Source of the DNA: Mesomycoplasma lagogenitalium
GTDB taxonomy: Bacteria; Bacillota_I; Bacilli_A; Mycoplasmatales; Metamycoplasmataceae
Length of the DNA: 64,000 nt
Reading direction: 5' to 3'
Assembly (NCBI RefSeq): GCF_029854295.1
Contig: NZ_CP122979.1
Span: 310,001-374,000 of the forward strand
In this document: positions 10,003-21,932 of the stretch, piece after piece
How positions within the stretch are numbered: position 1 is the stretch's first letter
Layout of the letters: each line of letters opens with the position of its first letter
Notes under the pieces: generated by a model
Told to the model about the DNA's origin: nothing
What the model saw: only the letters and a program-made list of their open reading frames with translations
The model's database searches: none
Position numbers and translations under genes: made by a program

Positions 10003-11027
10003 ATGGAAGATATTTTACAGCAACAAACAGTTAAAAATAATATTAAATCAGCAGTTTATTATCAATTTTTTAATTATCTTGAAGATAAAAAAGATTTAAA
10101 AACTGTCTATTGAGATTTTTATGATAATAGTCCCATTAAAAGTGTAAAGTATTATAAAGCCCGCATTGAAAATCTTACATCTTATTTTAATTATAAAAAA
10201 TCAAAAACTGTTTTTTTAAATAGAGAAAAAATCTTTTTCAATTTTTATCAAATAACTAAAAAGTTATCGGGAATTGATTTTGTTAAAAACATTAGTAATT
10301 ATTCAATAAAAAATTGAAGTTATAAAAATGATTGTTATAAAAATTTACTTAAAAGTATGAAATTAAAGCAATCTTGAGATAAATGAGAAATTTCATCTTT
10401 TTCAGAGCATTTAACATTATTTTTAACTTGAAAACAAAGTTTATTAAAGCAAAAATATATTGACAAAATAAAAGAATTTATAACTCTTGCAAAACTAGAA
10501 GATGAAGATAAAAGTTTTATTAAAAAAGAAAAAAATTGACTTGTGGAAAAAATTAAGCATTATATGATTGAAAACAATCTTTATGATAAAGTATTAGATT
10601 TTGATAAATGACGATTTTATAATGACAATAAATTATCTTATTGAACAGTTGAAGAAATTAAAAAATTCTTTATCAACATAAACTTGAAGGTGCCAATTAT
10701 ATTCATAAACATACAGATTATAATGATTATGGTATTGGATTTACTAGTTCAAATTTAAACTATAATGCTAAAAAGTTTTTAACTAAAACTTTATATAAAT
10801 TAATTGATAAAAATGATGATGTTCAATATATTTCCCTTATATACAGAATTACTGAAAACGATGAATATTATTTAATGTGAAATATAATAGAAACGAAATT
10901 AATTTTATATAACTATATAAAAGAAAATTCAAACAACCTTTTACAAGAGCATATACAAAAATTAAAGCAAATAATTGAAGAAACAGAAGATGAATTAAAT
11001 GAAGATGAAAACTTACTTAAGTTCTAA
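10003..11027 (+). pseudogene. ICE hypothetical protein interrupted by a -1 shift
   Basis: The zero frame runs from ATG 10003 to TAA 10756-10758 (251 residues). The part after codon 222 or so is poor; from TTCTTTATC (10666-10674) the -1 frame reads FYQHKLEGANYIHKHTDYND and continues through ISLIYRITENDEYYLMWNII to an acidic end and TAA 11025-11027. Together this gives about 341 residues. The gene is soluble, Lys-rich with many Trp (TGA) codons, and belongs to no family I recognise. The site is not a homopolymer longer than three, so a simple base-calling error is less likely here. Confidence 0.6.
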
Positions 11028-11050
11028 AAACACACAAAAAAAGGAACAAA

Positions 11051-11293
11051 ATGAAAAAAGGCAACATAATTAATTTAATAAAATACTACTCTGAAAAAGA
11101 TGATTTAAATTTTAAAAATGAAGCATATTTAATTGCTAAAGAATTTGATAAATTGGGTGATTATCAACTATCAGAATATATAAAAGAACTTCTTCGTGAG
11201 CCAAATTCTTTTAATTTCAAAGAAGATACAAAAATAAAAACCGAGCAACTTTCTTTTCCCGAAAGAATTAAAGAAGATATTAAAAAATTTTAA
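11051..11293 (+). CDS. Stand-alone N-terminal domain resembling an AAA ATPase
   Basis: An 80-residue protein, ATG after AAAAAGGAACAAA. LIKYYSEKDDLNFKNEAYLI, then AKEFDKLGDYQLSEYIKELL, and a closing LSFPERIKEDI resemble, from memory, the N-terminal helical domain and linker that precede the P-loop module of AAA ATPases often paired with subtilisin-like proteases. Here the protein stops just before the expected P-loop. It could be a remnant, or a free adaptor acting on a full-length ATPase elsewhere. It lies 20 bases before rnhC. Confidence 0.6.
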   Translation: MKKGNIINLIKYYSEKDDLNFKNEAYLIAKEFDKLGDYQLSEYIKELLREPNSFNFKEDTKIKTEQLSFPERIKEDIKKF

Positions 11294-11312
11294 ATACAAA
11301 TAAAGGAGCAAA

Positions 11313-11984
11313 ATGAATAAACAACACACTGTTAAAAGGGTTGGTTGTGATGAAGTGGGCACTGGCGATTATTTAACACCAATTGTCGCTTGTGCTGTTT
11401 ATATTCCTAAATCAAATTTAGCTATAATTAAAGAATTAAATATCAAAGATTCAAAAAAACTTTCTGATTATACAATTAAAAACCTTGCCCAAAAATTAAA
11501 AGAATATTGCATTTATAAAATCAGTTATTTATCACAACAAGAATATAATAAATTAAATAAAAAATTAAATGCTAATGAATTAAAAATGTTAATTCATTTG
11601 CAAAATATTAATTATATGGAAGAAAATTTACTAGTTGATGAAATAGTAATTGACCAATTTTCCACCGAAAAAACAATTTTACTTTATATGGAAAAATTAG
11701 CATCAAATAATTTATATAAAGTTAAAAAAATTAATTCACCTTTAACATTAGAAATTCATAGCGAAGATAAGTATTTAGAAGTTGCTTGTGCTTCCATTTT
11801 AGCAAGAGATTTTTTACTAGAAAAAATGAAAGAACAAGAGCAACTGTGAAAATTTAATTTCCCTCTAGGTGCAAGTGCTAATGTTAAAGTGGCTGCCCAA
11901 AAGTTTTTAAAAATCTACGGTTTTAATAAATTAGATAAAATTGCTAAATTACATTTTAAAACAACAAATGAACTTGAAAATTAA
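11313..11984 (+). CDS. rnhC: Ribonuclease HIII
   Basis: A 223-residue protein with the RNase HIII signature GCDEVGTGDYLTP (Asp13, Glu14), VIDQF (Asp114) and LEVACASILARD near residue 155-166, giving the acidic active site that cuts RNA in RNA/DNA hybrids. The GDEVGTGD form marks HIII rather than HII. The N-terminal substrate-binding domain of Bacillus HIII (about 80 residues) is missing: the catalytic core starts at residue 8. Start ATG follows AAAGGAGCAAA. Its place inside an ICE operon, between a small ATPase-like stub and the giant surface protein, is unusual; it may remove RNA from transferred or replicating ICE DNA. Confidence 0.88.
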
Positions 11985-12016
11985 AATATCAACAATAAAA
12001 CAAATTAAGGAGGATT

Positions 12017-15000
12017 ATGAAAAGAAAAACTAAATTTCACTTGCTATTATCAACAATACCAATAGTTTTTACTTTGCCATTTTTTATAAGTGCTAATAGT
12101 AATAATGAAGTTATATCAGGAAAATTTGAAATTAACCGAATTGAATATAGCGAAAAAATATTTAATTCTTTTTCTGACAATGTTAAAACAAAAAGTTATG
12201 AAAATATAACGATGAATAAATTGGAAAAACAACTTGAAAATTTTATAATTAATAAATCAGTAAAAACTAAAATTCTTGATAATTTGAAGAAAAAAATAAG
12301 TGAAACTCAATTTTTTAAAACTATTAATTTTGAATTTACATATTCCACTGAAGAAATTTATCGCCAAGAGGATATATTTCACGAAAAAGAACCTGAAAAA
12401 ATAATAGATTTAATTCATATAAAGTGTAGTTATGAAATAGATGAAATAAATATTAATAATTCAAATCCAATAAATAATGTTAATAATAAAGTAGAAACAA
12501 ATGAAAATATCAAAATTAATCATTATGTTTCATTATCTAATAATGATTTAATTGAAGATGCAAAATATAAATATAATAAAATCTTTACCGATATTAAAAA
12601 TATGCACTTTAATCAAGAATTTATGTCTGATAATTGAAACGAAAAATGAAAATGAAATTCAGAATTAAATAAAATTTTTCAGACATTCATTTTACCAAAA
12701 TTATTTACTAACAATATAATAAAAAATGTTAAATTTAATAATCTCATTATCGAATCAAAAATAGATAATAGTAAAAAAAATTTAAAAATATCATTCGACC
12801 TTAATTATATAAATATAAAAGACGGTTCAAAAAATCAATTACCATTGAAATTAAAAAAATCACTTGCTCCTATTGATGAATTTTTGAAAAAAAATAGTTT
12901 ATCTAACACAGATAAAAATGGCAAGAAAATTGAAAAAATAAATTTTACTACATATTTATCAACTTTTGATAAAAACTTAAACGATAATCAAAAAAGACAA
13001 TTAATTAATACAATAAAAAAGGATTTAAAAGATTTTTTCACTGACTTAAATTCAAATGAAATTTACGATTTTGATGATTTTAACGAACTTTTTGCTCATA
13101 GCGACAATTTGCCATCATCAGTCCAAGAATTAGGTTTAAATGAATTGCCAATTGAATTTTTATCAATTTTTAAACATACAGAAAATATAAAAAATATTGA
13201 ATTTGATAATATTGAAATAATTGAAAGTTATCAGAATTCGAAAACCCAATTTAATTTATCAATAAATTTTGATTTTAAATATAATTTTGCAAGCGATGAA
13301 GAAAAAACCGAAATTAATAATTCAACAACAAATTCATCAAATAATAGTAATTATTCATATTTAATAAACGATCCAAAATGATTAGAGCAACTTCCTAAAG
13401 ACAAAAGCGACATAAATATTAATACAAATAATAAAATAGGTTTTTCTGCAGAAGCTGAAACTTTCATTTCAACAGATGGTTTTGTATTTCAATCTGGAAT
13501 TAAAGAAAATAATTCAAAAGACCAAAGATGAAAAAATAATGAAAATTTTTTACCTATGATGAAATTTACAATTGATGGAATAGAAACTGTCAATAGACCA
13601 AAAGAGATTTATGCTTGAGGTCAAAATTATAATTATGGATCATTTGAGGAAAATCTTAGTATTTTGGACTATTCTGATGATGTTAATTTATCAAAAGAAA
13701 AACAAAATGATTCTAACGGTTGATTTGGGGCAAATAAAAATTTATGAAAAACTTCAACAAAAAACTGGAAAAACTTTTTATCTCTTAAACCAGAACAAAC
13801 AATAAATTATAAATTTGGTCACAAAACATATAAAGCAGATGATGGAAAATGAGCAAAGTATGAAAAACCCGATTATGAAAAAGTCATTAAAAATGAAAAA
13901 GATTTAAATCAGTGAATTGATAATTTAGACATAAAACTTTATAATTCTTCTATAAATTTGCAAGATAGAAATACGAAAATTAAAGATATTAAAAATAAAG
14001 AATGAAATATATCTGATATATTGTATGATATGAATGTTTTGGAAAATAATATTTTTAACTATGATAAAAATTATTCAATTTTAAAAAATCAAAAATCAAA
14101 AAAAATTGGAGAAGAAATTAAAAAGAAAATAATTGAAAGTTATAAAAAACAATTGGAATTTATATCAAGTAAAACAAATGAAAATGCTAATAAAATAGTT
14201 AAAATTAAAAATTTAAATATTGATGTTAATTTTAAATTTGTAAATTATTGAAAAGATGAAGCACATTTTGATTCAAGAATTACTGCCTTTAAAGTAAAAA
14301 TAAGTTTTGATTGAGATTTTTCTGAAATAAAAAAACTTAAACAACAAGAAATTAATGATTTAAATGCTAAAAATCAAGAATTAATTGAAAATTTAAATAA
14401 ATTAAAATTAAGTTTAGTTGAAAATGGTTGAATAACACCGGGCGGAACAATAAGTTATAATTCAGAAACCAATTTTGTAGATGCATTTGATAAAACTAAA
14501 ATACTAGATAAAAAATCTAATTATAAAGTTATTTTAGAAAAACAAGAGGAAATTAAACAATTTGTTAGTGAAAATAATGAATTAAATATTAATGCAAAAT
14601 TTGAAAATAATGATAGTGATAACACTTCCATTTTAAAATTCAATTATATTGATATTAATGGTAATAATTCTTCAATTATAGTGTTTGATAGAATAAATTA
14701 TGAAAGAATTGATAATTTTGTTGATTATAAAATTGAAAAAAGATTAAAAATTAAACCAAGTTCTTATATTGATAAAACAAATTCAACTGAATATAGTCCA
14801 CTTCAAAGTGAAGTTCCCACCAAAATAACAAGAGAATTTATGGTTGAAAATGAAAAAGTAATTGAAGAAATTGATATTTACTATAATTTCCCAACACTTG
14901 AATTTTTCTCTCCTAAAGAAAAAAACGAAATTTTATATATTAATAATGAAGCAATTCCGATTTATAACAATATTTATAAATATCAATTTAAAGATAAATT

Positions 15001-18000
15001 CAATGATCCTAAAACAAATACATTATTGGCAAAATTATTAGATGTGGAAAAAAAGTATAAATTAACAAATGATGAAGAGTTAAAAAAGGAATATGAAAAA
15101 ACATTAAATCAATATCAAAATATCAATCTTTATTTAATAGAGGTGAAAAAATTTGATGCTCAAACTAAAGCAACGGAAACTGTATTTAGAAAAAAAATAT
15201 TAATTCAATCGCAAAAAGACATTTTATTTAATGTCAAATTTTTTGCTTGAAATCCAAACGAAAATCCCGAGCAAAGAGAAATTATAGAACAATTTTTAAA
15301 AGATCCTAAAGGTAATTATATTTTAGATAAAAATAAAAATAGAATTCCTAATCCAAAATATAATCCATTTATTAATAGTCAAACGGGAACTAACTTAGAA
15401 TATGTAATATTAACTGATGAAATTAGAGTGCCAATTGAAAAAGGAAATAAAGCCACTTTAAAATTAATTTATAATCATAATAATCAATTTATTTTATTTA
15501 ATCCTTTAAATGCTCAAGGAGAAAAAAGGGAAATTAAAACATTAAATCAAACACATAATGTTTATGAAATTACAAATATTTATGAAGCACATGTTGTTTA
15601 TGGGGGAATAAAATTAGAATTAAGTGATGGAATTAATCGCTTTGATGTTTGAAAATATAATGAAAAAACCAAAGAATGGGATAAACAAGAATTTTATAGT
15701 AATAATTTAAATTTTTATAAAAATAAAGAAAATGTCATCGGAGATGCGGGACTTTTTAAAATAGTAGCAAATAGAGATGATGGGCAAGCAAAACATAAAT
15801 TAGTTTATATTAAAAAAAATAACGGACAAAATATTAAAATTAATGATGAATTTTTTTCTAAATCAATTAAAGAAAATTCTAACTTTGTTTATTTAAAAGA
15901 TAATATCACTCCTTTATGAGACCATTATTGAGGAAAGCAATTATTAGTATTTTTAAAAACTAAATATAATTTAGATGTAAATATTGCCAAAATACTTTCT
16001 TATGATGAAATTTTAAATTATTGAAAAGAATTTTATGCCTTTGCAACATTAGAAACTTCATTGGTTGATGTTTTGCCAATTGTTAGTTGAAAAGATGTAA
16101 AAAATTTTATGGAATATAATCCTTATCCAATTGATAAAGAAACTAAAAATAAATATCGAGAAAAATTAAAAGAATTTGTTTCTTTTCCTTACTCTGAATA
16201 TATTGATTTAAACATTGAATTTGAAAGTGAAACTGAAATAATTAATAAATTAATAAAGCAATTAAATCAAAAAGCAAAAGATGCTATTGAATTAATAAAA
16301 AATGATTTTATTAACTTAAATACCTTTCAATTATTAATTGATAATCAAGAAGGTGATTTGGTTTCTCAAATGTTATTACTTTCTCAACCTCAAGCAATAT
16401 TAAAATCATTATTAGGTGGGAATTTAGAAAATTTAAAATCCAAATCAAATAACAGTAATAAAACTTATATTAAACTTTTAGAATGAGCAATTAAAGAAAT
16501 TGATAACACTCTTAAAAATAGAAATATTTTAATTAATTATTTAGAAAGTCAAAAAACCGCGGAAAATCAACAAGAAAATAGTTTAAATTCTAAAATTAAA
16601 ATATTTTTATCAAATTTAAATGACAATTTATTAACTTCTAATACATTTAATAACAACTATAAATTGTCTTTAATTTTATTTAATCAAAAAATTAATGAAG
16701 ATTTTAAAATAAATAGTTTTAATCAATCAGAAAATATTGATGATAAAATTCATTTTAATTTTTCTACAAAAAGTAATTTTATTCACTTAAATACTAAAAC
16801 AATTACAATTTCGGGTAATTGAATGAAAGAAAGCGAATTATTTAATCCGAAAGTTAATACAAATAAAATCAATGATTTTTATTGAAAAAATAAAGAAGTA
16901 ATTACCATACAAGATTTAAATAATAAAGACAATAATTTTTTTGATGATTTAACATATGAAAATTTAGAAATTTATAGTGCTAGAGTTAATAAACTTGAAC
17001 AAAAATCAAATGAAAATCAAAGAGCAATATTAACATTTAATTTTAGAAAAAAAATTATTAGTAGTTTAGAATTCAACGACAAAGAATACACTGTTTATTT
17101 AGAATTAAAAGTTTCTACAAACGAAAATCCTTATAAAGTTGAAGAAAACAATAATGAAAAAGATAAAAATAACGGAAACAGTGGAAATGGAGACGACGGA
17201 AACGACGGAAACGGAAGTGGCGGAAATGGAAGTGGTGGAAACGGAAACGGAGATAACGGAAACGACGGAAACGGAAGTGGTGGAAACGGAAATGGCGATG
17301 ATGGAAACGGAAGCAATGGAAACGGAAACGGAGATAACGGAAACGGTGGAAATGGAGAAGACGGAAACAACGGAAACGGAAGTGGTGGAAACGGAAATGG
17401 CGATGATGGAAACGGTGGAAATGGAAACGGAGATAACGGAAACGGCGGGAATGGAGAAGATGGAAATGGTGGAAATGGAAACGGAGATAACGGAAACGGC
17501 GGGAATGGAGAAGATGGAAATGGTGGAAATGGAAACGGCGGAAACGGAAGCAACGGAAACGGAAACGGTGGAAATGGAGATAACGGAAATGGTGGAAACG
17601 GAAGTGATGATAATGGGGATGGATCAAATATAGATACATCTCAAATTACTGAAACTGATTTTTCTAAAATGAAATTAGAAGATATGTTTTTCAAAAAATT
17701 AACAAACAAAAAAGAATTATCAATTAAAATTTACGAAAATTTACAAAAGCAATTTGAAAAATATTTTGGAAATAATAATGTATCGAATTTAATTGAAATT
17801 GAAAATTTTGACAAAATTCTTAATTCTTTAGTAAAAGAACTATCACTAAATGTTGAAAAACTGATTATTAAACCTAAATTTGAAAAGTTATCTGATGATA
17901 AAAAATTTATAGGTTATACAACTGTTAATGTAACTAATAATATGTTAGATGTAAATGAATCACCTGAACATAAGAAAAAAGAAAACGAAGATTTTCAAAA

Positions 18001-18565
18001 AAGTAAAAATCAAAATGACGATGATGATAAAAATGAAAATTCATCAATAAATCCAACAGAAATTGCAGAAACTGATTTTTCTAAAATGATATTTAAAACA
18101 ATTTCGTTTAAAGAAATTATTGATAAACAAATATTAAAAGATGAAATTTTTAGAGAATTAGTAAAACAAACAACTAAATATTTTGGAAATAATGACATAA
18201 AAGAATTGATTGAAATTGAAAAAGAAGAAGATATTATAGATGCTCTATTAAAACCTAAAACTTTAAATTCGATTGTTGCAACATTAATTCCTAAAATGAA
18301 AGAATTATCGGATGGAAGAAAATTTAAAGGAAGTGCCAAAATTACTATAACTAATGATTTGTTAAACATTATTCATTCTCCTTTCTATAAAGGAAAGAAT
18401 AATAAAACAAACGATGGAGAACAAATAAAATCGGCACTTGAATCATTAGACGATTTAAAAAAAACAAGCAATATTCTTTTAATTTCTGGTGTTTTATTAA
18501 TAACTATAACTTTTTCTTCTTATGGTGGATATGTGTTATATATTAGACGAAGAAAAATAATATAA
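12017..18565 (+). CDS. Giant ICE surface protein with Gly/Asn linker and C-terminal membrane anchor
   Basis: A 2182-residue protein after a strong AAGGAGG ribosome binding site. An N-terminal signal (KFHLLLSTIPIVFTLPFFIS then ANSN) lacks a lipobox Cys, so it is probably cut by signal peptidase I. A long Asn/Lys/Glu-rich ectodomain to about residue 1715 contains a possible coiled coil near residue 780. Then comes a 150-residue GNG/GDD/GSG repeat linker, two copies of a roughly 105-residue module (each begins TDFSKM and contains KYFGNN and KELSD), and a final hydrophobic helix ending RRRK. It is thus exposed outside and anchored at the C-terminus. Large proteins of this kind are typical of mycoplasma ICEs; role in mating contact is inferred. 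Confidence 0.85.
17171..17626 (+). repeat. Gly/Asn/Asp-rich low-complexity repeat in the giant ICE protein
   Basis: About 150 codons of GGA-AAC, GGA-GAT, GGA-AGT and GGT-GGA units. This is by far the most G-rich stretch of the window; the complement gives long spurious reading frames. Blocks such as AACGGCGGGAATGGAGAAGA recur exactly (around 17440 and 17491), which makes length change by slippage or recombination likely. In the protein it forms a flexible hydrophilic spacer between ectodomain and membrane-proximal modules. Confidence 0.9.
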
Positions 18566-18744
18566 AAAAACTAACCCCAAAGGGCTAGCACATTACAATA
18601 TAATTATACAATATTTTTTAAAATTTATCTTTTATTTTATCATTTTTATTTTTTTATTATCACTTAAATATCTCATTAAACTTCTTTCATTTTAGTTCAT
18701 AAATTACTTTAAAAATATTGTATTTTTATATTTTAAAACCTTTT

Positions 18745-18770
18745 AATACACCTTTAGGTGTATTTTTCTT
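18745..18770 (+). terminator. Rho-independent terminator candidate after the giant ICE gene
   Basis: AATACACC (18745-18752), loop TTTA, GGTGTATT (18757-18764) then TTTCTT. An 8-bp stem with a T-rich tail, 180 bases after the stop of the giant gene and just before a promoter-like TATAAT. A weaker dyad CTAACCC/GGGCTAG lies at 18571-18588. Confidence 0.65.
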
Positions 18771-18795
18771 TGAAAAATATAAAAATGTGTTAGAA

Positions 18796-18934
18796 TATAA
18801 TAGTAGATTAAGTTACTACTAACTCTTTAAAAGTTGAGCCAGCCTTAAGCGATTTTGTAAATTCGCCAACGAACAAAGAGGTCGTTCTAATTTTTGAACG
18901 ATTTTTTTATATAAAAATTAACAAAAGGAGTTTG
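18796..18934 (+). promoter_or_regulatory. Promoter and attenuator-like leader of the ICE lipoprotein gene
   Basis: TATAAT at 18796-18801 is followed by a leader of about 125 bases. It folds into several small hairpins: AGTTA/TAACT (18820s), GCGA/TCGC, and a terminator TCGTTC (18882-18887) with GAACGA (18896-18901) and seven T. AACGA at 18868-18872 can pair instead with TCGTT of the terminator's left arm, so an antiterminator form is possible. The lipoprotein's AAAGGAG and ATG come only 12-27 bases after the T run, so read-through is needed or a second promoter is used. The rest of 18566-18795 holds no gene. Confidence 0.55.
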
Positions 18935-20662
18935 ATGAAAAAAACAAAAATTTTATTTTCCCTTCCCGCTTTATTATTGCCCTTATCAGTAATTTCTTGT
19001 TCTATTAGATTAAACCATAACGGAAATAGACCAGGTGGTTTTAATGGAAAATATAATCCCAAGCCCGAAGAACCTAAACCAAAAGTTTCTCCAATTGAGG
19101 AAGAACCTGGAAATAATGTTAACCAACCAATTGAACAAAGTGATTCAAATTATGGAGTTTATGATGATTTAACATATTTTCAAACCCCTCAATTCAATGC
19201 TAAAACTAAAGAAAATTTAGGAAGATTAATGGCTTGAATTTATAATTTTCCAGTTTTATCATATAAACAATCTTTAGAAGATTATGAAAGAGAAAAATCA
19301 ATATCACTTGATGGACAATATGTTTCAATTCCGAATAAATACTTTAATATTTTCTTTTCTGATAGTAGAAATGAAAGAATGTTAAAAAAATCATTTGATA
19401 TTGATAATGTAGATAAAAAATTTAATGAAGCCGTTGATGAATTTAATCGTCAAATGAGAGAAAGCAATTTAGGCATCGGCGATGCTCCGACATTTAAAAA
19501 TGTCGTTAAAGATTTAAATAGAATGTTTGTTAATCTTAATGAATTTGATGAATCAAAAATTGAAGCCGAAAAAGGAACGGATGCATATTATAAAATAATG
19601 GAAATGAAAATATTTGGACAAGTATTAATGAAAGAACTAGCAGAACCTTTATTTTTTAACTATGTTAAGCAACTAAAAAAAACTATTGATAATTGATATA
19701 TTAGTTTTAGCAAATTAATAAATCCAATTAAAAAAGAAGATCCAAATAGTTGATATGAAAAAAATATTCCTTATAAATGAGATGAAAAATTAACTTTGGA
19801 AGAACAAGCAGATAAAATTAACAATTTTAAAGATCTTTGACATTTTTATAGTTTTACCGATATTTTAAATCCAACTCTTTATCCCGCAGTAACATTGGCA
19901 GAGCCAGAATTATTAGAATACGGTTTTTCAGAACAATTTATTAATAATAATAGAAAAACTTCTAGAGAATTAAATGATGATAAAATCAGTAGTATATTCG
20001 GAACAACCAATACTTTTACTTTAGATTTACCATTTTTTAGTGATAAAAAATACCCAAAAAATGATTCAGTATTAACATTTAACAAATTTTATGAAATGGC
20101 TAGAATTGGATTGTTATTTAATAAGGTTGCAAATCCAGAAGGAACCTCCCGAAAAAAATATATTAACGGTGATTTTTTAGAAAATGAAAAATTAAGAGAA
20201 ATTTCTAAAGAACATTTTTTCAACTATAGTCATTTAGATAAAAACGGTAATGTTATTGCCACAACAATTCCATATAACACCAACAATATTTGAGATTTAA
20301 ATATGACTAGAAAAGAAGCATTAATAGAATTAGAAAATTGATTTGAACAATATGTTTGAGTTGATAAAAAAAGAGGTATTTATACTAAAAGAAAAGATTT
20401 ATTTAACATCAAATTTTTAAAAACTGATAGATTTTATACAACAAATAGTCAAACTGATAGGCGAGAATTAGATTCTTCACATTATGATACTGTCATTAAA
20501 GACAAAACATTAGAAGAAAGAGAAAAAGCATATAAACAAAAAATGATTAATAGTAAAAATTGAAGTGCAAAAGAATTGGAAAATAAAACATTTAGCGAAT
20601 TAATTAAATTGTATGAAGATTATCAAAGAAGACAACAGACAAAAAATGTTGTTGATTATTAA
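18935..20662 (+). CDS. ICE lipoprotein (paralogue of 24650-26353)
   Basis: A 575-residue lipoprotein. The start at ATG 18935, after AAAGGAGTTTG, gives a classical signal (KILFSLPALLLPLSVISC) with lipobox VISC. A Pro/Glu-rich spacer follows, then a globular domain with YGVYDDLTYFQTPQFN, LTFNKFYEMARIGLL, HFFNYSHLDKNGNVIA and NIWDLNMTRKEALIELENW. The same blocks appear in the lipoprotein at 24650, so the two are clear paralogues of unknown function. It is exposed on the cell surface. A terminator follows directly. Confidence 0.87.
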
Positions 20663-20682
20663 ACACCTTTTGGTGTTTTTTT
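20661..20682 (+). terminator. Rho-independent terminator after the ICE lipoprotein
   Basis: AAACACC, loop TTTT, GGTGTTT then TTTT, overlapping the stop codon. The same hairpin ends the paralogue at 26352. Confidence 0.85.
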
Positions 20683-20764
20683 ATTCAAAAATCAACAATT
20701 AATTAAACTAAACATAAAGAAAAAATAGTAATAAAAACATATTTTATTATTTAAATAAAAAATG

Positions 20765-20854
20765 AAAGTATTTTATCAAAATTTAATTAAAATACAAGAA
20801 TTTTAATTTATTTTTTAATTGAATTAAAATAACGATGTAAAAGGAGAAATTAAA
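20765..20854 (+). promoter_or_regulatory. Duplicated promoter region, copy 1
   Basis: About 62 bases (20765-20826) match 21933-21994, with 33 bases identical at the 3' side (20794-20826). At the end of the copy the presumed -10 element is TAAAAT (20825-20830). AAAAGGAG follows as ribosome binding site for the Panacea-type gene at 20855. Confidence 0.6.
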
Positions 20855-21361
20855 ATGAACAAATTTAAACCAATATCTGCTTTATTGTTTTTTGAAACTT
20901 TTTTAAAATATTGTAATTTAAAAAAGTTTAAGGACTGAAATTTGCTTACTTGACAGCAGAAAATGCTGTTTTTTACTCACTGAGCAGTTTTAAAGAAATT
21001 TGATATTTCACTATTTAAAGAAGAATTTAAAGCATTTTATTTTGGAACAAACATTCTAGAAGTGTTTTGAAAACAAAAATATACTGTTTTTAAAAGTGAA
21101 GATATTGAAAAAACTACAGAAAGCAAAATAAAAAGGGAATTAAGCGATAAATTTAACATTGAAGATAAAATCATTGATTACATTTTATCTGTTTGAAATA
21201 AACTCGGAAATTTAACAAGAGAGGAGTTGGTAATTTTAGCACATCAATTAAATTCTTGAAAAGATATTTATGATGAAAACAGTGTTGGCAAAACAATCAC
21301 AAACAATAAAATGAAGGAAGATAATCTAGATATTTTAGAAAAATATTTAGATATTAAATAA
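20855..21361 (+). CDS. Panacea/DUF4065-type protein 1 (diverged)
   Basis: A 168-residue protein with several TGA (Trp) codons. LLTWQQKMLFFTHWAVLKKF and a short region with EFKAFYFGTNILEVFW line up with the next gene and with the Panacea (DUF4065, SocA-like) pattern of a helix 'LqKLlYfa.g..l', then 'a..yGPv...v'. The normally conserved GP of the YGP motif is changed to GT here. Panacea domains act as antitoxins in many toxin-antitoxin pairs and are common on phages and ICEs. The partner is unclear; tandem with a second copy 21 bases downstream. Confidence 0.7.
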
Positions 21362-21382
21362 TTTAAAAGGAGTTGTTAAAAA

Positions 21383-21913
21383 ATGGAAAGTTTTGAATCA
21401 ATATTAGCAGAAGATTTATTTCCTTATTTTTTACAATTTTGTAAAAATAGGAATTTTAAAGATAAAGAATTAAGAACTTGACAACAAAAAATGCTGTTTT
21501 TTACTCATTGAGCCATTTTAAAAAAATTTAACATTGCTTTATTTTCTAATGAAATTAGAGCATATCATTACGGTCCTTTAATTATAGAACTATCAAGATT
21601 TCAAACATATTGAACAATAGATGATGTTGAAAAAAGCGACCAGAAGGAAATCAAACATAATATTGTTAAAGATTTTAATTTAAATAGCAAATTAGTAGAT
21701 TATATGTTTTTATTTGAGAAAGTATGGGCAAATTTACTAAAAAAACAATTGATAGTTTTATCACATAATTTGCATTCGTGAAAAAATAATTATGATATGA
21801 AAAAAGTTGGCAAAATAATTACAAACAACGATATGAAAAATGATAAATATGAAATCGTTGAAGAATATTTAGAAATAAAAGAGGATTCAAAATACAATAA
21901 AAAAACCTTTTAA
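21383..21913 (+). CDS. Panacea/DUF4065-type protein 2
   Basis: A 176-residue paralogue of the preceding protein. LRTWQQKMLFFTHWAILKKF and NEIRAYHYGPLIIELSRF give the intact 'YGP' core of the Panacea family, unlike copy 1. The C-terminal part keeps LSHNLHSWKNNYDMKKVGK, corresponding to LAHQLNSWKDIYDENSVGK in copy 1. It begins 21 bases after copy 1 with ribosome binding site AAAGGAG. Probably an antitoxin or a stability factor of the ICE; which gene would be its toxin cannot be told. Confidence 0.75.
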
Positions 21914-21932
21914 GAAAGGACAACAAATAAAA

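Noticed and set aside
17115-17639. Long reading frames on the minus strand and in another plus frame (His/Arg/Phe, Pro/Phe or Thr/Glu/Met repeats)
   Set aside because: They are shadows of the GGA-AAC-type codon repeats of the giant ICE protein, whose frame is continuous on both sides and makes biological sense.
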